NCBI GenBank assembly: GCA_963594655.1
Contig: CAVBFD010000040.1
Location: 1-24,002, forward strand
DNA: 24,002 bases
Source of the DNA: Colivivens sp963594655
Lineage (GTDB): Bacteria; Bacteroidota; Bacteroidia; Bacteroidales; Bacteroidaceae
Reading direction: 5' to 3'
Position numbers and translations under genes: made by a program. A model generated the notes under the pieces. The model was not told the DNA's origin. It made no database searches and saw only the letters and a list, made by a program, of their open reading frames with translations. The first letter of the stretch is position 1. The number at the start of each line of letters is the position of its first letter. Below, piece after piece: positions 7,633-15,247 of this stretch.

Positions 7633-7854
7633 TCAATACTCGTCCTCGTCCCACAGGAAATCCTCTTTTGACGGGTAGTCTGGCCAAATTTCCTCTATAC
7701 TTTCGTACACATCACCCTCGTCCTCTATCTCCTGCAGGTTTTCGAGTACTTCCAACGGAGCGCCGGAACGTGTAGCATAGTCAATAAGCTCTTCTTTTGT
7801 CGCTGGCCATGGAGCATCCTCCAGGTTGGTCGCTAATTCCAATGTCCAATACAT
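7633..7854 (-). CDS. DUF2795-like small acidic protein
   Basis: The 73-residue acidic protein begins MYWTLELATNLEDAPWPATK and continues with the conserved stretch ELIDYATRSGAPLEVLENL and then EDEGDVYESIEEIWPDYPSKEDF, a pattern I recognise from a small conserved Bacteroidetes family annotated DUF2795. Its function is not known. The open frame can be extended two codons to a TTG at 7860, but the ATG at 7854 matches the family start. A TAATTTTG -7 element lies 42 nt upstream of that ATG. The gene converges on the ATPase gene and shares the bidirectional terminator with it. It has no signal peptide or membrane segment and is presumably cytoplasmic. Confidence 0.83.
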   Translation of the reverse strand: MYWTLELATNLEDAPWPATKEELIDYATRSGAPLEVLENLQEIEDEGDVYESIEEIWPDYPSKEDFLWDEDEY

Positions 7855-7895
7855 AGGCAAGTCTCCTTATTTATTTGGTTCTATGTTTAGGGCTG

Positions 7896-7903
7896 CAAAA
7901 TTA
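7896..7903 (-). promoter_or_regulatory. Bacteroidetes-type -7 element for the DUF2795-like gene
   Basis: On the minus strand the sequence reads TAATTTTG, matching TAnnTTTG, 41 nt before the ATG at 7854. No TTG was found at the -33 distance. Confidence 0.5.
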
Positions 7904-7913
7904 CAATAATTAT

Positions 7914-8003
7914 TTATACATTGGCTATAATAAGGACATTTTTTTTGCGCTTGACGGGAATTTCTTCATTTGCAGGTGTGACGGCCTTGCCCCGAACCGT
8001 CAT
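7914..8003 (-). CDS. Possible 29-residue basic small ORF with strong Shine-Dalgarno
   Basis: A minus-strand ATG at 8003 opens a 29-codon frame ending in TAA at 7914. It is preceded by AAGGAGGAG about 5 nt upstream, an unusually good Shine-Dalgarno for this genome. The peptide begins MTVRGKAVTP and has a basic patch VKRKK followed by a hydrophobic end VLIIANV. I recognise no family. It may be a genuine small protein, a decayed 3' remnant, or chance. It lies in the 433-nt stretch between the DUF2795-like gene and mutA, in which I see no other gene. Confidence 0.25.
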   Translation of the reverse strand: MTVRGKAVTPANEEIPVKRKKNVLIIANV

Positions 8004-8103
8004 GAACTCCTCCTTGAATTGTGTTATTATGTCAAATCCAACTGGTCAAAACCGATGGTATACAATCTTTTTTGTAGAACGAGGAATTTATCTCCAGAAT
8101 AAA

Positions 8104-8135
8104 TTTGTTTTTTAGAATAAAATGCAGTTCCTTTG
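8104..8135 (+). promoter_or_regulatory. Promoter of mutA-mutB, -33 TTTG and -7 TTCCTTTG
   Basis: TTTG at 8104-8107 and TTCCTTTG at 8128-8135 are 20 bp apart; the -7 element differs from TAnnTTTG at one position. Initiation near 8142 gives a leader of roughly 146 nt before mutA. Confidence 0.6.
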
Positions 8136-8287
8136 CAGACTGGACAGCCGCATGTGTGTCGAAGACACTCCGTGCGTCTTGTCCTTCGGGACGGGTGTGA
8201 CTGGCGGTGCGCTCTGCGGAGCCGGTTCAGCCGGACTCAGCCCCGGCAATGTGGAATCAAAAATACAATTTATTAATTTAATCAATT
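8136..8287 (+). promoter_or_regulatory. Structured 5' leader of mutA-mutB (candidate cis-regulatory RNA)
   Basis: The GC-rich leader can form several hairpins. GTGTC / GACAC around GAA is at 8156-8168. A 7-bp stem CTTGTCC / GGACGGG closed by a C(UUCG)G tetraloop is at 8178-8195. GCTC / GAGC around TGCG is at 8211-8222, and CCGG pairs are at 8222-8245. Alternative pairings exist, such as CCGT 8170-8173 with ACGG 8191-8194 and CTGGC 8201-8205 with GCCGG 8221-8225, so the RNA could switch folds. An AT-rich stretch (about 8251-8287) precedes the ATG. The recognisable cobalamin-riboswitch B12 box was not found, so the ligand or regulator, if any, is unknown. Confidence 0.4.
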
Positions 8288-10135
8288 ATGGCAGATAAAG
8301 AAAAGCTCTTTTCGGAGTTTCAGGCGCCTACCACCCAGGAGTGGCTCGACAAGATCCAGGTAGACCTTAAAGGCGCTGACTTCAACAAGAGAATGGTTTG
8401 GAGAACCAATGAGGGCTTCAATGTGCAGCCGTTCTACCGCAGGGAAGACCTGAAGGACCTGAAGGCTGTGGATTCGCTCCCAGGAGAATTTCCTTATGTC
8501 CGTGGCAACAAGACGGACAACAACATCTGGTACGTGCGCCAGAACATTGACGCGTCAGACATCGCATCAGCCCATGAGAAGGCTCTCGACGTGCTGATGA
8601 AGGGTGTGGACTCGCTGGGATTCAAGGTTCCGGCAGACCTCGTGACCAAGGAAAACATCGAGGCGTTGCTTGACGGCATCCAACCCGAATGTGTGGAACT
8701 CAATTTCAAGACTTGTCCCAAGAAGGCGGTGCTTCTCGCACAGATTCTCTTGGACTACTTCAAGTCAAAGGGCGCGGACCTCAGCAAGTGTGTCGGTTCT
8801 ATCGGCTTCGACCCGATAGCCAAGATTCTGAAGGCAGGGAAACCGTGCGGCGACAAGATTGTCATCGGCAAGTCGCTCATCGAGGCGCTTGCGGAGTTGC
8901 CCAACTACCGCTGTGTGACTGTAGACTCACTGATTCTGAACAATGCCGGGGCATACATCTATCAGGAACTCGGATATGCGCTCGCATGGGGTAACGAGTA
9001 TCTTCAGCAACTGACAGACGCGGGTGTTCCCGCCGCTGAGGTGGCGAGACGCGTCAAGTTCGACATGGGTATCAGTGTGAACTACTTCATGGAGATAGCC
9101 AAGTTCCGTGCAGCCCGTCTGTTGTGGTCACAGATCGTGTCACAGTACACCGACGACAAAGAGGCGGCTAAGATGCATGTATGCGCCACTACCTCTACCT
9201 ACAACCAGACAGTGTTCGACAGTTACGTCAACCTTCTCCGTAGCCAGACAGAGACCATGTCCGCCGCCCTGGCTAACGTGGAGTCCATCGTTGTCGTTCC
9301 GTTTGACCAGTCCTACGAGACTCCGACTGACTTCTCCGAGCGTATAGCGCGCAACCAGCAACTCCTTCTCAAGGAGGAGGCCCACTTCGACAAGATAGTG
9401 GACGTGGCAGGTGGGTCATACTACGTGGAGCATCTCACCGACGCCATCGCCGGACAGGCATGGAAACTGTTCCTTGAGGTGGAAGAGGCTGGTGGTTTCC
9501 TCGCACAGGCGAATGAGGGCAAGATACAGGATACTGTCAACGCAACCAACAAGGACCGTCACGCCAACGCAGCCAAGCGCAAGGAGTTCATGCTCGGAAC
9601 CAACCAGTTCCCGAACTTCACGGAGAAGAGTGAGGGCAAGCGACCAATCGCACCGTGCGCATGCAAGTGTGGCGAGGGCGAGTCATCCATCAGTAAGCTC
9701 TGCGGTGAACGTCTTGCCAGTGAGTTTGAGGCTCTCCGTCTCGCTACAGAGGCGGCTGCGAAACAGCCAGTAGCCTTCATGCTCACCATCGGTAACCTCG
9801 CCATGCGTCAGGCAAGGGCGCAGTTCTCTTGCAACTTCCTTGCGGCAGCCGGTTACAAGGTGATTGACAACCTCGGGTTCCAGACAGTGGAAGAGGGCGT
9901 TGAGGCAGCGGTCAAGGCCAGCGCCGACATCGTTGTCCTCTGCTCCAGTGACGATGAGTACGCTGAATACGCCATTCCCGCATACAAGGCTCTTGACGGC
10001 CGCGCGATCTACATCGTGGCTGGAGCTCCGGCATGTATGGAAGACCTCAAGGCCGCAGGTATCGAGAATTTCATCCATGTACGCAGTAATCAACTTGAAA
10101 CTCTTCGTGAGTATAACGCTAAACTGGGAATCTGA
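8288..10135 (+). CDS. mutA: Methylmalonyl-CoA mutase, small (beta) subunit
   Basis: The 615-residue protein is the non-catalytic partner of MutB in the heterodimeric adenosylcobalamin mutase that interconverts succinyl-CoA and methylmalonyl-CoA on the route to propionate. The N-terminal two thirds is a TIM-barrel-like mutase domain; the conserved stretch NYFMEIAKFRAARLLW also occurs, as NHFMEIAKMRAGRLLW, in MutB. The C-terminal Rossmann-like part (from about residue 495) resembles a B12-binding domain but lacks the DxHxxG cobalamin-ligand motif, as expected of the small subunit. A cysteine-rich linker CACKCGEGE (around 457-465) separates the two. The stop codon is followed after 2 nt by the mutB start, so the subunits are translationally coupled. 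It is probably cytoplasmic. Confidence 0.95.
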   Translation: MADKEKLFSEFQAPTTQEWLDKIQVDLKGADFNKRMVWRTNEGFNVQPFYRREDLKDLKAVDSLPGEFPYVRGNKTDNNIWYVRQNIDASDIASAHEKALDVLMKGVDSLGFKVPADLVTKENIEALLDGIQPECVELNFKTCPKKAVLLAQILLDYFKSKGADLSKCVGSIGFDPIAKILKAGKPCGDKIVIGKSLIEALAELPNYRCVTVDSLILNNAGAYIYQELGYALAWGNEYLQQLTDAGVPAAEVARRVKFDMGISVNYFMEIAKFRAARLLWSQIVSQYTDDKEAAKMHVCATTSTYNQTVFDSYVNLLRSQTETMSAALANVESIVVVPFDQSYETPTDFSERIARNQQLLLKEEAHFDKIVDVAGGSYYVEHLTDAIAGQAWKLFLEVEEAGGFLAQANEGKIQDTVNATNKDRHANAAKRKEFMLGTNQFPNFTEKSEGKRPIAPCACKCGEGESSISKLCGERLASEFEALRLATEAAAKQPVAFMLTIGNLAMRQARAQFSCNFLAAAGYKVIDNLGFQTVEEGVEAAVKASADIVVLCSSDDEYAEYAIPAYKALDGRAIYIVAGAPACMEDLKAAGIENFIHVRSNQLETLREYNAKLGI

Positions 10136-10137
10136 TT

Positions 10138-12300
10138 ATGAGACACGACTTTAAAAATATAGACATATACGCTGGCATCAAGGAAAAGAACGGTCAGCAG
10201 TGGCAGAAGGACAACCATATCGCTGCCAATTGGAGAACTCCTGAACAAATAGACATTCAGCCAGTTTACACAAAAGAGGACCTCGAGGGCATGGAACACC
10301 TCGACTTCGCCGCAGGTATACCGCCTTATCTCCGTGGCCCTTACTCAATGATGTACCCGTTCCGTCCCTGGACTATCCGCCAGTATGCCGGATTCTCCAC
10401 AGCTGAGGAGTCAAACGCGTTCTACCGCCGTAACCTCGCCTCAGGACAGAAGGGACTGTCTGTGGCCTTTGACCTTCCGACGCACCGTGGTTATGACCCG
10501 GACAACGAGCGTGTGGTAGGTGACGTGGGTAAGGCTGGTGTGTCAATCTGCAACATCGAGAACATGAAGCGTCTTTTCGAGGGTATTCCACTCAACAAGA
10601 TGTCTGTGTCAATGACAATGAACGGTGCGGTTCTTCCAATCCTCTCCTTTTATATTGTCTCAGGACTTGAACAGGGAGCGCAGTTGGAGGAGATGGCAGG
10701 TACAATCCAAAACGATATCCTCAAGGAGTTCATGGTGCGCAACACCTATATCTATCCACCTTCATTCTCAATGAAGATTATCGCCGACATCTTCGAGTAC
10801 ACATCACAGAAGATGCCTAAGTTCAACTCCATCTCCATTTCCGGCTACCACATGCAGGAGGCGGGAGCCACGGCTGACATCGAACTTGCCTACACCCTTG
10901 CCGACGGTATGGAATACCTCCGCGCGGGTGTCAACGCAGGTATCGACATTGACGCGTTCGCTCCGCGTCTGTCCTTCTTCTGGGCAATCGGCGTGAACCA
11001 CTTCATGGAAATCGCCAAGATGCGCGCCGGCCGTCTGCTCTGGGCTAAGATCGTGAAGAGCTTCGGTGCGAAGAACCCTAAGTCAATGGCATTGCGTACC
11101 CACTCACAGACATCAGGATGGTCGCTCACCGAGCAGGATCCGTTCAACAACGTGGGACGTACCTGTATAGAAGCCATGGCCGCGGTGCTTGGACACACAC
11201 AGTCGCTGCACACCAACGCGCTTGACGAGGCCATCGCGTTGCCGACCGACTTCTCTGCCCGTATCGCGCGTAACACCCAGATATACATCCAGAACGAGAC
11301 TCAGGTATGTAAGCAAATCGACCCATGGGCAGGTTCTTACTATGTGGAGACCCTCACCAATGAGTTGGTACACAAGGCATGGGAACACATCCAAGAGATT
11401 GAGAAACTGGGCGGTATGGCAAAGGCCATCGAGACCGGTCTGCCTAAGATGCGTATCGAGGAAGCCGCAGCACGTACACAGGCGCGTATTGACTCGGGAA
11501 CACAGACTATCGTGGGTATCAACAAATACCGTCTTGACCATGAGGATCCGATTGACATCCTTGAAATTGACAACACTGCGGTGCGCAAGCAACAGGAAGA
11601 GTCACTCGCCAAGCTCCGCGCCAACCGTGACGAGGCCGCATGTAAGGCCGCTCTTGACGCCATCACGGCGTGTGTCCAGGAATTCAAGGACGGAAAGAAG
11701 AGTGACCAAAACCTGCTTGACCTCGCCGTCAAGGCCGCTTCCGTACGTTGTACCCTCGGTGAAATATCCGACGCGTGCGAGGCTGTGGTAGGACGTTATA
11801 AAGCAATCATTAGAACAATCAGTAACGTGTACAGTTCAGAAAGCAAGTCAAGCGACATGTTCAAGGAAGCATGCAGGCTGACAGAAGAGTTCGCTCAGAA
11901 GAACGGCCGCCGTCCACGTATCATGATCGCCAAGATGGGACAGGACGGACACGACCGTGGCGCGAAAGTGGTGGCTACAGGATATGCCGATTGCGGCTTC
12001 GACGTCGATATGGGACCGTTGTTCCAGACTCCGGCCGAGTCCGCGCGCCAGGCGGTGGAGAACGACGTTGATGTCTTGGGTGTAAGTTCACTTGCCGCAG
12101 GACACAAGACCCTGATTCCACAGGTTATCGAGGAGCTGAAGAAACTCGGACGTGAGGACATCCTCATCACCGCTGGAGGTGTCATCCCGGCACAGGACTA
12201 TGACTTCCTCTACAAGGCCGGTGTGGCTGCTATCTTCGGTCCCGGCACTCCGGTGAGCAAGTCAGCCTTTGAGGTGATGAAGATTCTCAACCAGGATTGA
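10138..12300 (+). CDS. mutB: Methylmalonyl-CoA mutase, large (alpha, catalytic) subunit
   Basis: The 720-residue protein is the catalytic subunit of adenosylcobalamin-dependent methylmalonyl-CoA mutase. The N-terminal TIM barrel includes AFDLPTHRGYDPD, SMTMNGAVLPILSFYI and RTHSQTSGWSLTEQDP. The C-terminal cobalamin-binding domain carries the base-off signature DGHDRG (603-608, H605 being the lower axial cobalt ligand), then SSLAAGH and AGGVIPAQDYDFL. Length and motifs match full-length MutB, with no truncation. It follows mutA by 2 nt and is closed by a strong terminator, so the pair is a two-gene transcript. The MeaB-type chaperone and the epimerase are not adjacent and must be encoded elsewhere if present. 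In gut Bacteroidales this enzyme feeds succinate to propionate (family knowledge). Confidence 0.97.
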   Translation: MRHDFKNIDIYAGIKEKNGQQWQKDNHIAANWRTPEQIDIQPVYTKEDLEGMEHLDFAAGIPPYLRGPYSMMYPFRPWTIRQYAGFSTAEESNAFYRRNLASGQKGLSVAFDLPTHRGYDPDNERVVGDVGKAGVSICNIENMKRLFEGIPLNKMSVSMTMNGAVLPILSFYIVSGLEQGAQLEEMAGTIQNDILKEFMVRNTYIYPPSFSMKIIADIFEYTSQKMPKFNSISISGYHMQEAGATADIELAYTLADGMEYLRAGVNAGIDIDAFAPRLSFFWAIGVNHFMEIAKMRAGRLLWAKIVKSFGAKNPKSMALRTHSQTSGWSLTEQDPFNNVGRTCIEAMAAVLGHTQSLHTNALDEAIALPTDFSARIARNTQIYIQNETQVCKQIDPWAGSYYVETLTNELVHKAWEHIQEIEKLGGMAKAIETGLPKMRIEEAAARTQARIDSGTQTIVGINKYRLDHEDPIDILEIDNTAVRKQQEESLAKLRANRDEAACKAALDAITACVQEFKDGKKSDQNLLDLAVKAASVRCTLGEISDACEAVVGRYKAIIRTISNVYSSESKSSDMFKEACRLTEEFAQKNGRRPRIMIAKMGQDGHDRGAKVVATGYADCGFDVDMGPLFQTPAESARQAVENDVDVLGVSSLAAGHKTLIPQVIEELKKLGREDILITAGGVIPAQDYDFLYKAGVAAIFGPGTPVSKSAFEVMKILNQD

Positions 12301-12312
12301 TTCCTCTCTATA

Positions 12313-12344
12313 CCAAAAAGGAGCGGCTGACCGCTCCTTTTTGG
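12313..12344 (+). terminator. Intrinsic terminator of mutA-mutB
   Basis: CCAAAAAGGAGCGG (12313-12326) pairs perfectly with CCGCTCCTTTTTGG (12331-12344) around a CTGA loop, 12 nt after the mutB stop, with a TTTTT run in the 3' arm. Confidence 0.92.
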
Positions 12345-12410
12345 TTCTGTACATTCTATACCCGTTTGACTTTGTAAGGACTCATACATAACATTGAAAC
12401 GACAGCAATC

Positions 12411-13319
12411 ATGAACGACAAATTGAAAGGGCACCTCGCGAGTGCCGCCTGTTATATCATGTTCGGCTTGAACATCGTGATGAACAAGGATGTCGCCAAT
12501 TCCGACATAGTGTCGCCCTACGCCCTTTTCATATTGAGGGCAGTGGGAGCCACAGCCCTCTTCTGGATTGTGTCCCTCTTCATGCCAAAGGAGAAGATAG
12601 CGAGGAAGGACATGCTCAAGATTGTCGTCGCTTCGTTCTTGGGACTGTTCGTGCCGCAGATGACTTTTCTGCTCGCCATAACCATGACCACATCCATCGA
12701 CACGTCCATCCTCGGTTCGTTCACCCCGATAATGACGATGTTCGTGGCAGCGATAGTACTGAAGGAACCCATCACATGGAAGAAGGCAGGAGGTGTGGCT
12801 CTCAGTTTCGCGGGTGTGCTGCTGCTGATACTGAACATGGCGCACGGCGGCAATGGGGTGGAAACCTCGTCTCCGCAGGGCATCCTGCTGATGATGCTCA
12901 ACGGCTTGAGTTTCGCTGTGTATCTCGGGGCGTTCAGACCACTCATATCAAGGTATAACGTGGTCACTTTCATGAAGTGGATGTTCCTGTACTCCACTCT
13001 CATCAGTGTGCCGTTCTGTCTGACGGACATGCTCAGCGTGGAATACGGCAGACTGACCCCATCCCTGTCGTGGGAGGTGGCTTACATTATCTTTTTCGCC
13101 ACGTTCGTGGCTTATTTCCTCATACCTGTAGGACAGAAGTACCTGAGACCTACCGTCGTGAGCCTTTATTCTTACCTGCAACCTATAGTGGCTGTGGTCG
13201 TGAGTATCTGTGTCGGACTCGACCGCCTGTCGGTGGACAAGGTGGTTTCCATCGTCTGTGTGTTTGCCGGTGTGTGGCTCGTCAACAAGAGTAAGGCACG
13301 GAAACGGAAAGACGAGTGA
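12411..13319 (+). CDS. DMT-superfamily (EamA-type) transporter
   Basis: The 302-residue hydrophobic protein has about ten predicted membrane helices in two EamA repeats (about 5-145 and 155-295). The first repeat ends with the typical VLKEPITWKKAGGVALSFAGVLLLI stretch, here at about residues 122-146. The second has LRPTVVSLYSYLQPIVAVVVS and a terminal helix VDKVVSIVCVFAGVWLV. Such proteins export metabolites or amino acids across the inner membrane; the substrate cannot be read from sequence. The C-terminus is short and basic (NKSKARKRKDE). It sits alone after the mutB terminator. No convincing -7 element was found in the 110-nt gap; TGACTTTG at 12367 is only a partial match. Confidence 0.87.
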   Translation: MNDKLKGHLASAACYIMFGLNIVMNKDVANSDIVSPYALFILRAVGATALFWIVSLFMPKEKIARKDMLKIVVASFLGLFVPQMTFLLAITMTTSIDTSILGSFTPIMTMFVAAIVLKEPITWKKAGGVALSFAGVLLLILNMAHGGNGVETSSPQGILLMMLNGLSFAVYLGAFRPLISRYNVVTFMKWMFLYSTLISVPFCLTDMLSVEYGRLTPSLSWEVAYIIFFATFVAYFLIPVGQKYLRPTVVSLYSYLQPIVAVVVSICVGLDRLSVDKVVSIVCVFAGVWLVNKSKARKRKDE

Positions 13320-13383
13320 CACAAATCTTTGTGCGGAAAAGCAAATTTACTCGTGTCTTCTTCTCCCAATGATAATTTTTCAC

Positions 13384-13391
13384 TAACTTTG
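13384..13391 (+). promoter_or_regulatory. Bacteroidetes-type -7 element for the DUF6057 / propeller operon
   Basis: TAACTTTG lies 20 nt upstream of the first DUF6057 ATG, giving a short leader. No TTG was found at the -33 distance. It is the only exact TAnnTTTG seen between 12345 and the peptidase gene in an intergenic position, consistent with one transcript for the following five genes. Confidence 0.6.
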
Positions 13392-13411
13392 CAAGTGCGA
13401 AAAGTAATGTT

Positions 13412-15229
13412 ATGCTGAAAAATTCCCTCGCTTTTGCGCTGTTTGCGTATTATATGTTGGTTGTCCGTAATGCGGACTATCTGTTCGCCGTGCAGGAACG
13501 TTCCCTGTTCCTGTTTGACAGCCAATTCTTTGATATGACCATGGTGAAGCCCGGCGCGTTGATGACATACGCCGGTTGCTTCCTCACCCAGTTCTTCCAT
13601 TATCCGGCTTTGGGCGGTTGCATACTCATGGCGATATGGCTGATTACTTATTTCGTCACGGTCAAGGCGTTCCGCATGAAGGGCTGGTGGCGTTGCCTTG
13701 CCCTCATCCCCGTATGCGCGCTGTTGGCGTCGGTGGTGGACATGGGGTATTGGCTGTATTATAATAAGGTGCTTGGTTATTGGTTCGCTCCCAGTGTGGC
13801 GCTGCTTGTGAACATGATCGCCCTGTGGGGCTGCCGTTTCGTGGGCCGACTGGGCAAGTGGGGTGAACCGCTGTATATATTCCTGTGGTGTGTCGTAGGG
13901 TATCTCTCCACAGGTTGGTTGGGCTTGTTGACAGCCTTACTTATGGGTGTAAGGGATATTGTCAGTGCGCCACGTTCACGTGTCGTCCCACTGTGTGTTG
14001 CCGTGGCTGGTGTCATAGCCGTACCGATAGTGGCGTACAACTTCTATAGTCAGATGCGTATCTCCGACGCGTGGATTGTGGGGCTTCCCCTCTTCCAGCA
14101 GGACGTATACACCTCAGTCCGGATGCTCGTTCCCTTCATCGTTTTGGCATCCTCGTTGATTGTCTTAGGCTTCGTCCGTTTCCCCGGCCTGCAGGGTAAG
14201 GGGAAGAAATGGCTGTGGCTGTCGGTTGAGGTCGTGTGCATGGTTGTCTTTGCCTTGGGCGTGTACAAGATGGACTTCAGTGACAGCAATTACCATACTG
14301 AGTTGAGGGTCTATCGGGCGGCTGAGGAACAACGGTGGGATGATGTGCTGGCGGAAGTGTCGGGCAGTTCCACTTACCCTACCCGTGAGATAATCCTGTT
14401 CAGGAACATAGCCCTGACCTATCAGGGGACACTGGGCGGCCAGATGTTCAGATACAACAACATGAGTATCCCTCCGGCTGTGGGCGATTCGCTGAGGGTA
14501 CACATGTCACAGATTAACGCACCGTTGGTGTACCTCCTTTACGGACGCATGAATTTCGCCACACGGTGGAGTATGGAGAATGCGGTGGAATACGGCTTCA
14601 GTCCTACGGTCTACAAGACAATGGCGATAGCCGCCATAGTGTCTGGGGAGTATGACTTGGCTGAGAAGTACCTCCTCACACTTAAAAAGACATTGTACCA
14701 TTCCGGGTGGGCTGACAGATACCTCACGGTAGTCAAGGACCATAGACTTATGGAGAAGTTGCCGGAACTGGCGAAGATGGTGGAGTTCTACGCTCATTTC
14801 TCCAACCGCCTGGACAGTGACGAGGGACTGGTGGAGATGTACCTGCTGAACTATTTCAGTAACACCATGAACAAAGACTGCAAGCTGTTGCAGGAGACCA
14901 CGCTCGCTTATGCCCTGCTGAGTAAGGACATTCAGTTGTTCTGGCCACGGTTCTTCCTCTATGCCCACCTGCACAGGGGCGAGGACATGCCGATACATTA
15001 TCAGGAGGCAGCCTTCCTGTATGGCAATCTGGAGCATGAGGTGGATATATCCACTATGCCGTTCGACCAGTCCAAGGTGATACAGCGTTATGCGAACTTC
15101 CAGCGGTTGTCCTCTTCGCTTGCCTCCCGGGGACTGTCATCGGAGCAGATAGGGGAACAGACCAAGGTGTCGTATGGCGACACGTTCTGGTGGTTCTATT
15201 TCTTCTGCCGTGGACTGGAATCTTATTAG
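13412..15229 (+). CDS. DUF6057-type polytopic membrane protein, copy 1
   Basis: The 605-residue protein has about eight hydrophobic segments in its first 285 residues (for example 4-20, 50-83, 93-113, 122-142, 155-180, 191-212, 236-256 and 266-285). A soluble helical C-terminal half follows and probably faces the periplasm or cytoplasm as a repeat-like domain. Motifs shared with copy 2 are GCFLTQFFHYP (55-65), IPVCAL, GYWF, the amphipathic stretch RWDDVL, and the aromatic C-terminus YGDTFWWFYFF. I place it in DUF6057, a Bacteroidales family of unknown function, by recognition only. Copy 1 has about 45 more residues in the membrane part than copy 2. The next gene starts 18 nt downstream, so the two likely act together. 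There is no catalytic motif that I can name. Confidence 0.78.
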   Translation: MLKNSLAFALFAYYMLVVRNADYLFAVQERSLFLFDSQFFDMTMVKPGALMTYAGCFLTQFFHYPALGGCILMAIWLITYFVTVKAFRMKGWWRCLALIPVCALLASVVDMGYWLYYNKVLGYWFAPSVALLVNMIALWGCRFVGRLGKWGEPLYIFLWCVVGYLSTGWLGLLTALLMGVRDIVSAPRSRVVPLCVAVAGVIAVPIVAYNFYSQMRISDAWIVGLPLFQQDVYTSVRMLVPFIVLASSLIVLGFVRFPGLQGKGKKWLWLSVEVVCMVVFALGVYKMDFSDSNYHTELRVYRAAEEQRWDDVLAEVSGSSTYPTREIILFRNIALTYQGTLGGQMFRYNNMSIPPAVGDSLRVHMSQINAPLVYLLYGRMNFATRWSMENAVEYGFSPTVYKTMAIAAIVSGEYDLAEKYLLTLKKTLYHSGWADRYLTVVKDHRLMEKLPELAKMVEFYAHFSNRLDSDEGLVEMYLLNYFSNTMNKDCKLLQETTLAYALLSKDIQLFWPRFFLYAHLHRGEDMPIHYQEAAFLYGNLEHEVDISTMPFDQSKVIQRYANFQRLSSSLASRGLSSEQIGEQTKVSYGDTFWWFYFFCRGLESY

Positions 15230-15247
15230 TGGCTTACTTGTTTTAGG

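Noticed and set aside
5944..8100. Integrative element using the tRNA 3' end as attachment site
   Set aside because: I did not see a second copy of the tRNA 3' end downstream, nor an integrase, so the tRNA-adjacent ATPase is noted only as a possible acquired cassette.
7921..8115. 64-codon plus-strand ORF before mutA
   Set aside because: It has no recognisable family, overlaps the minus-strand promoter region at one end and the mutA -33 element at the other, and shows an unconvincing composition.
8136..8287. Cobalamin riboswitch upstream of mutA
   Set aside because: The GC-rich leader looked promising, but I could not find the B12 box or the GCCACTG-type core.
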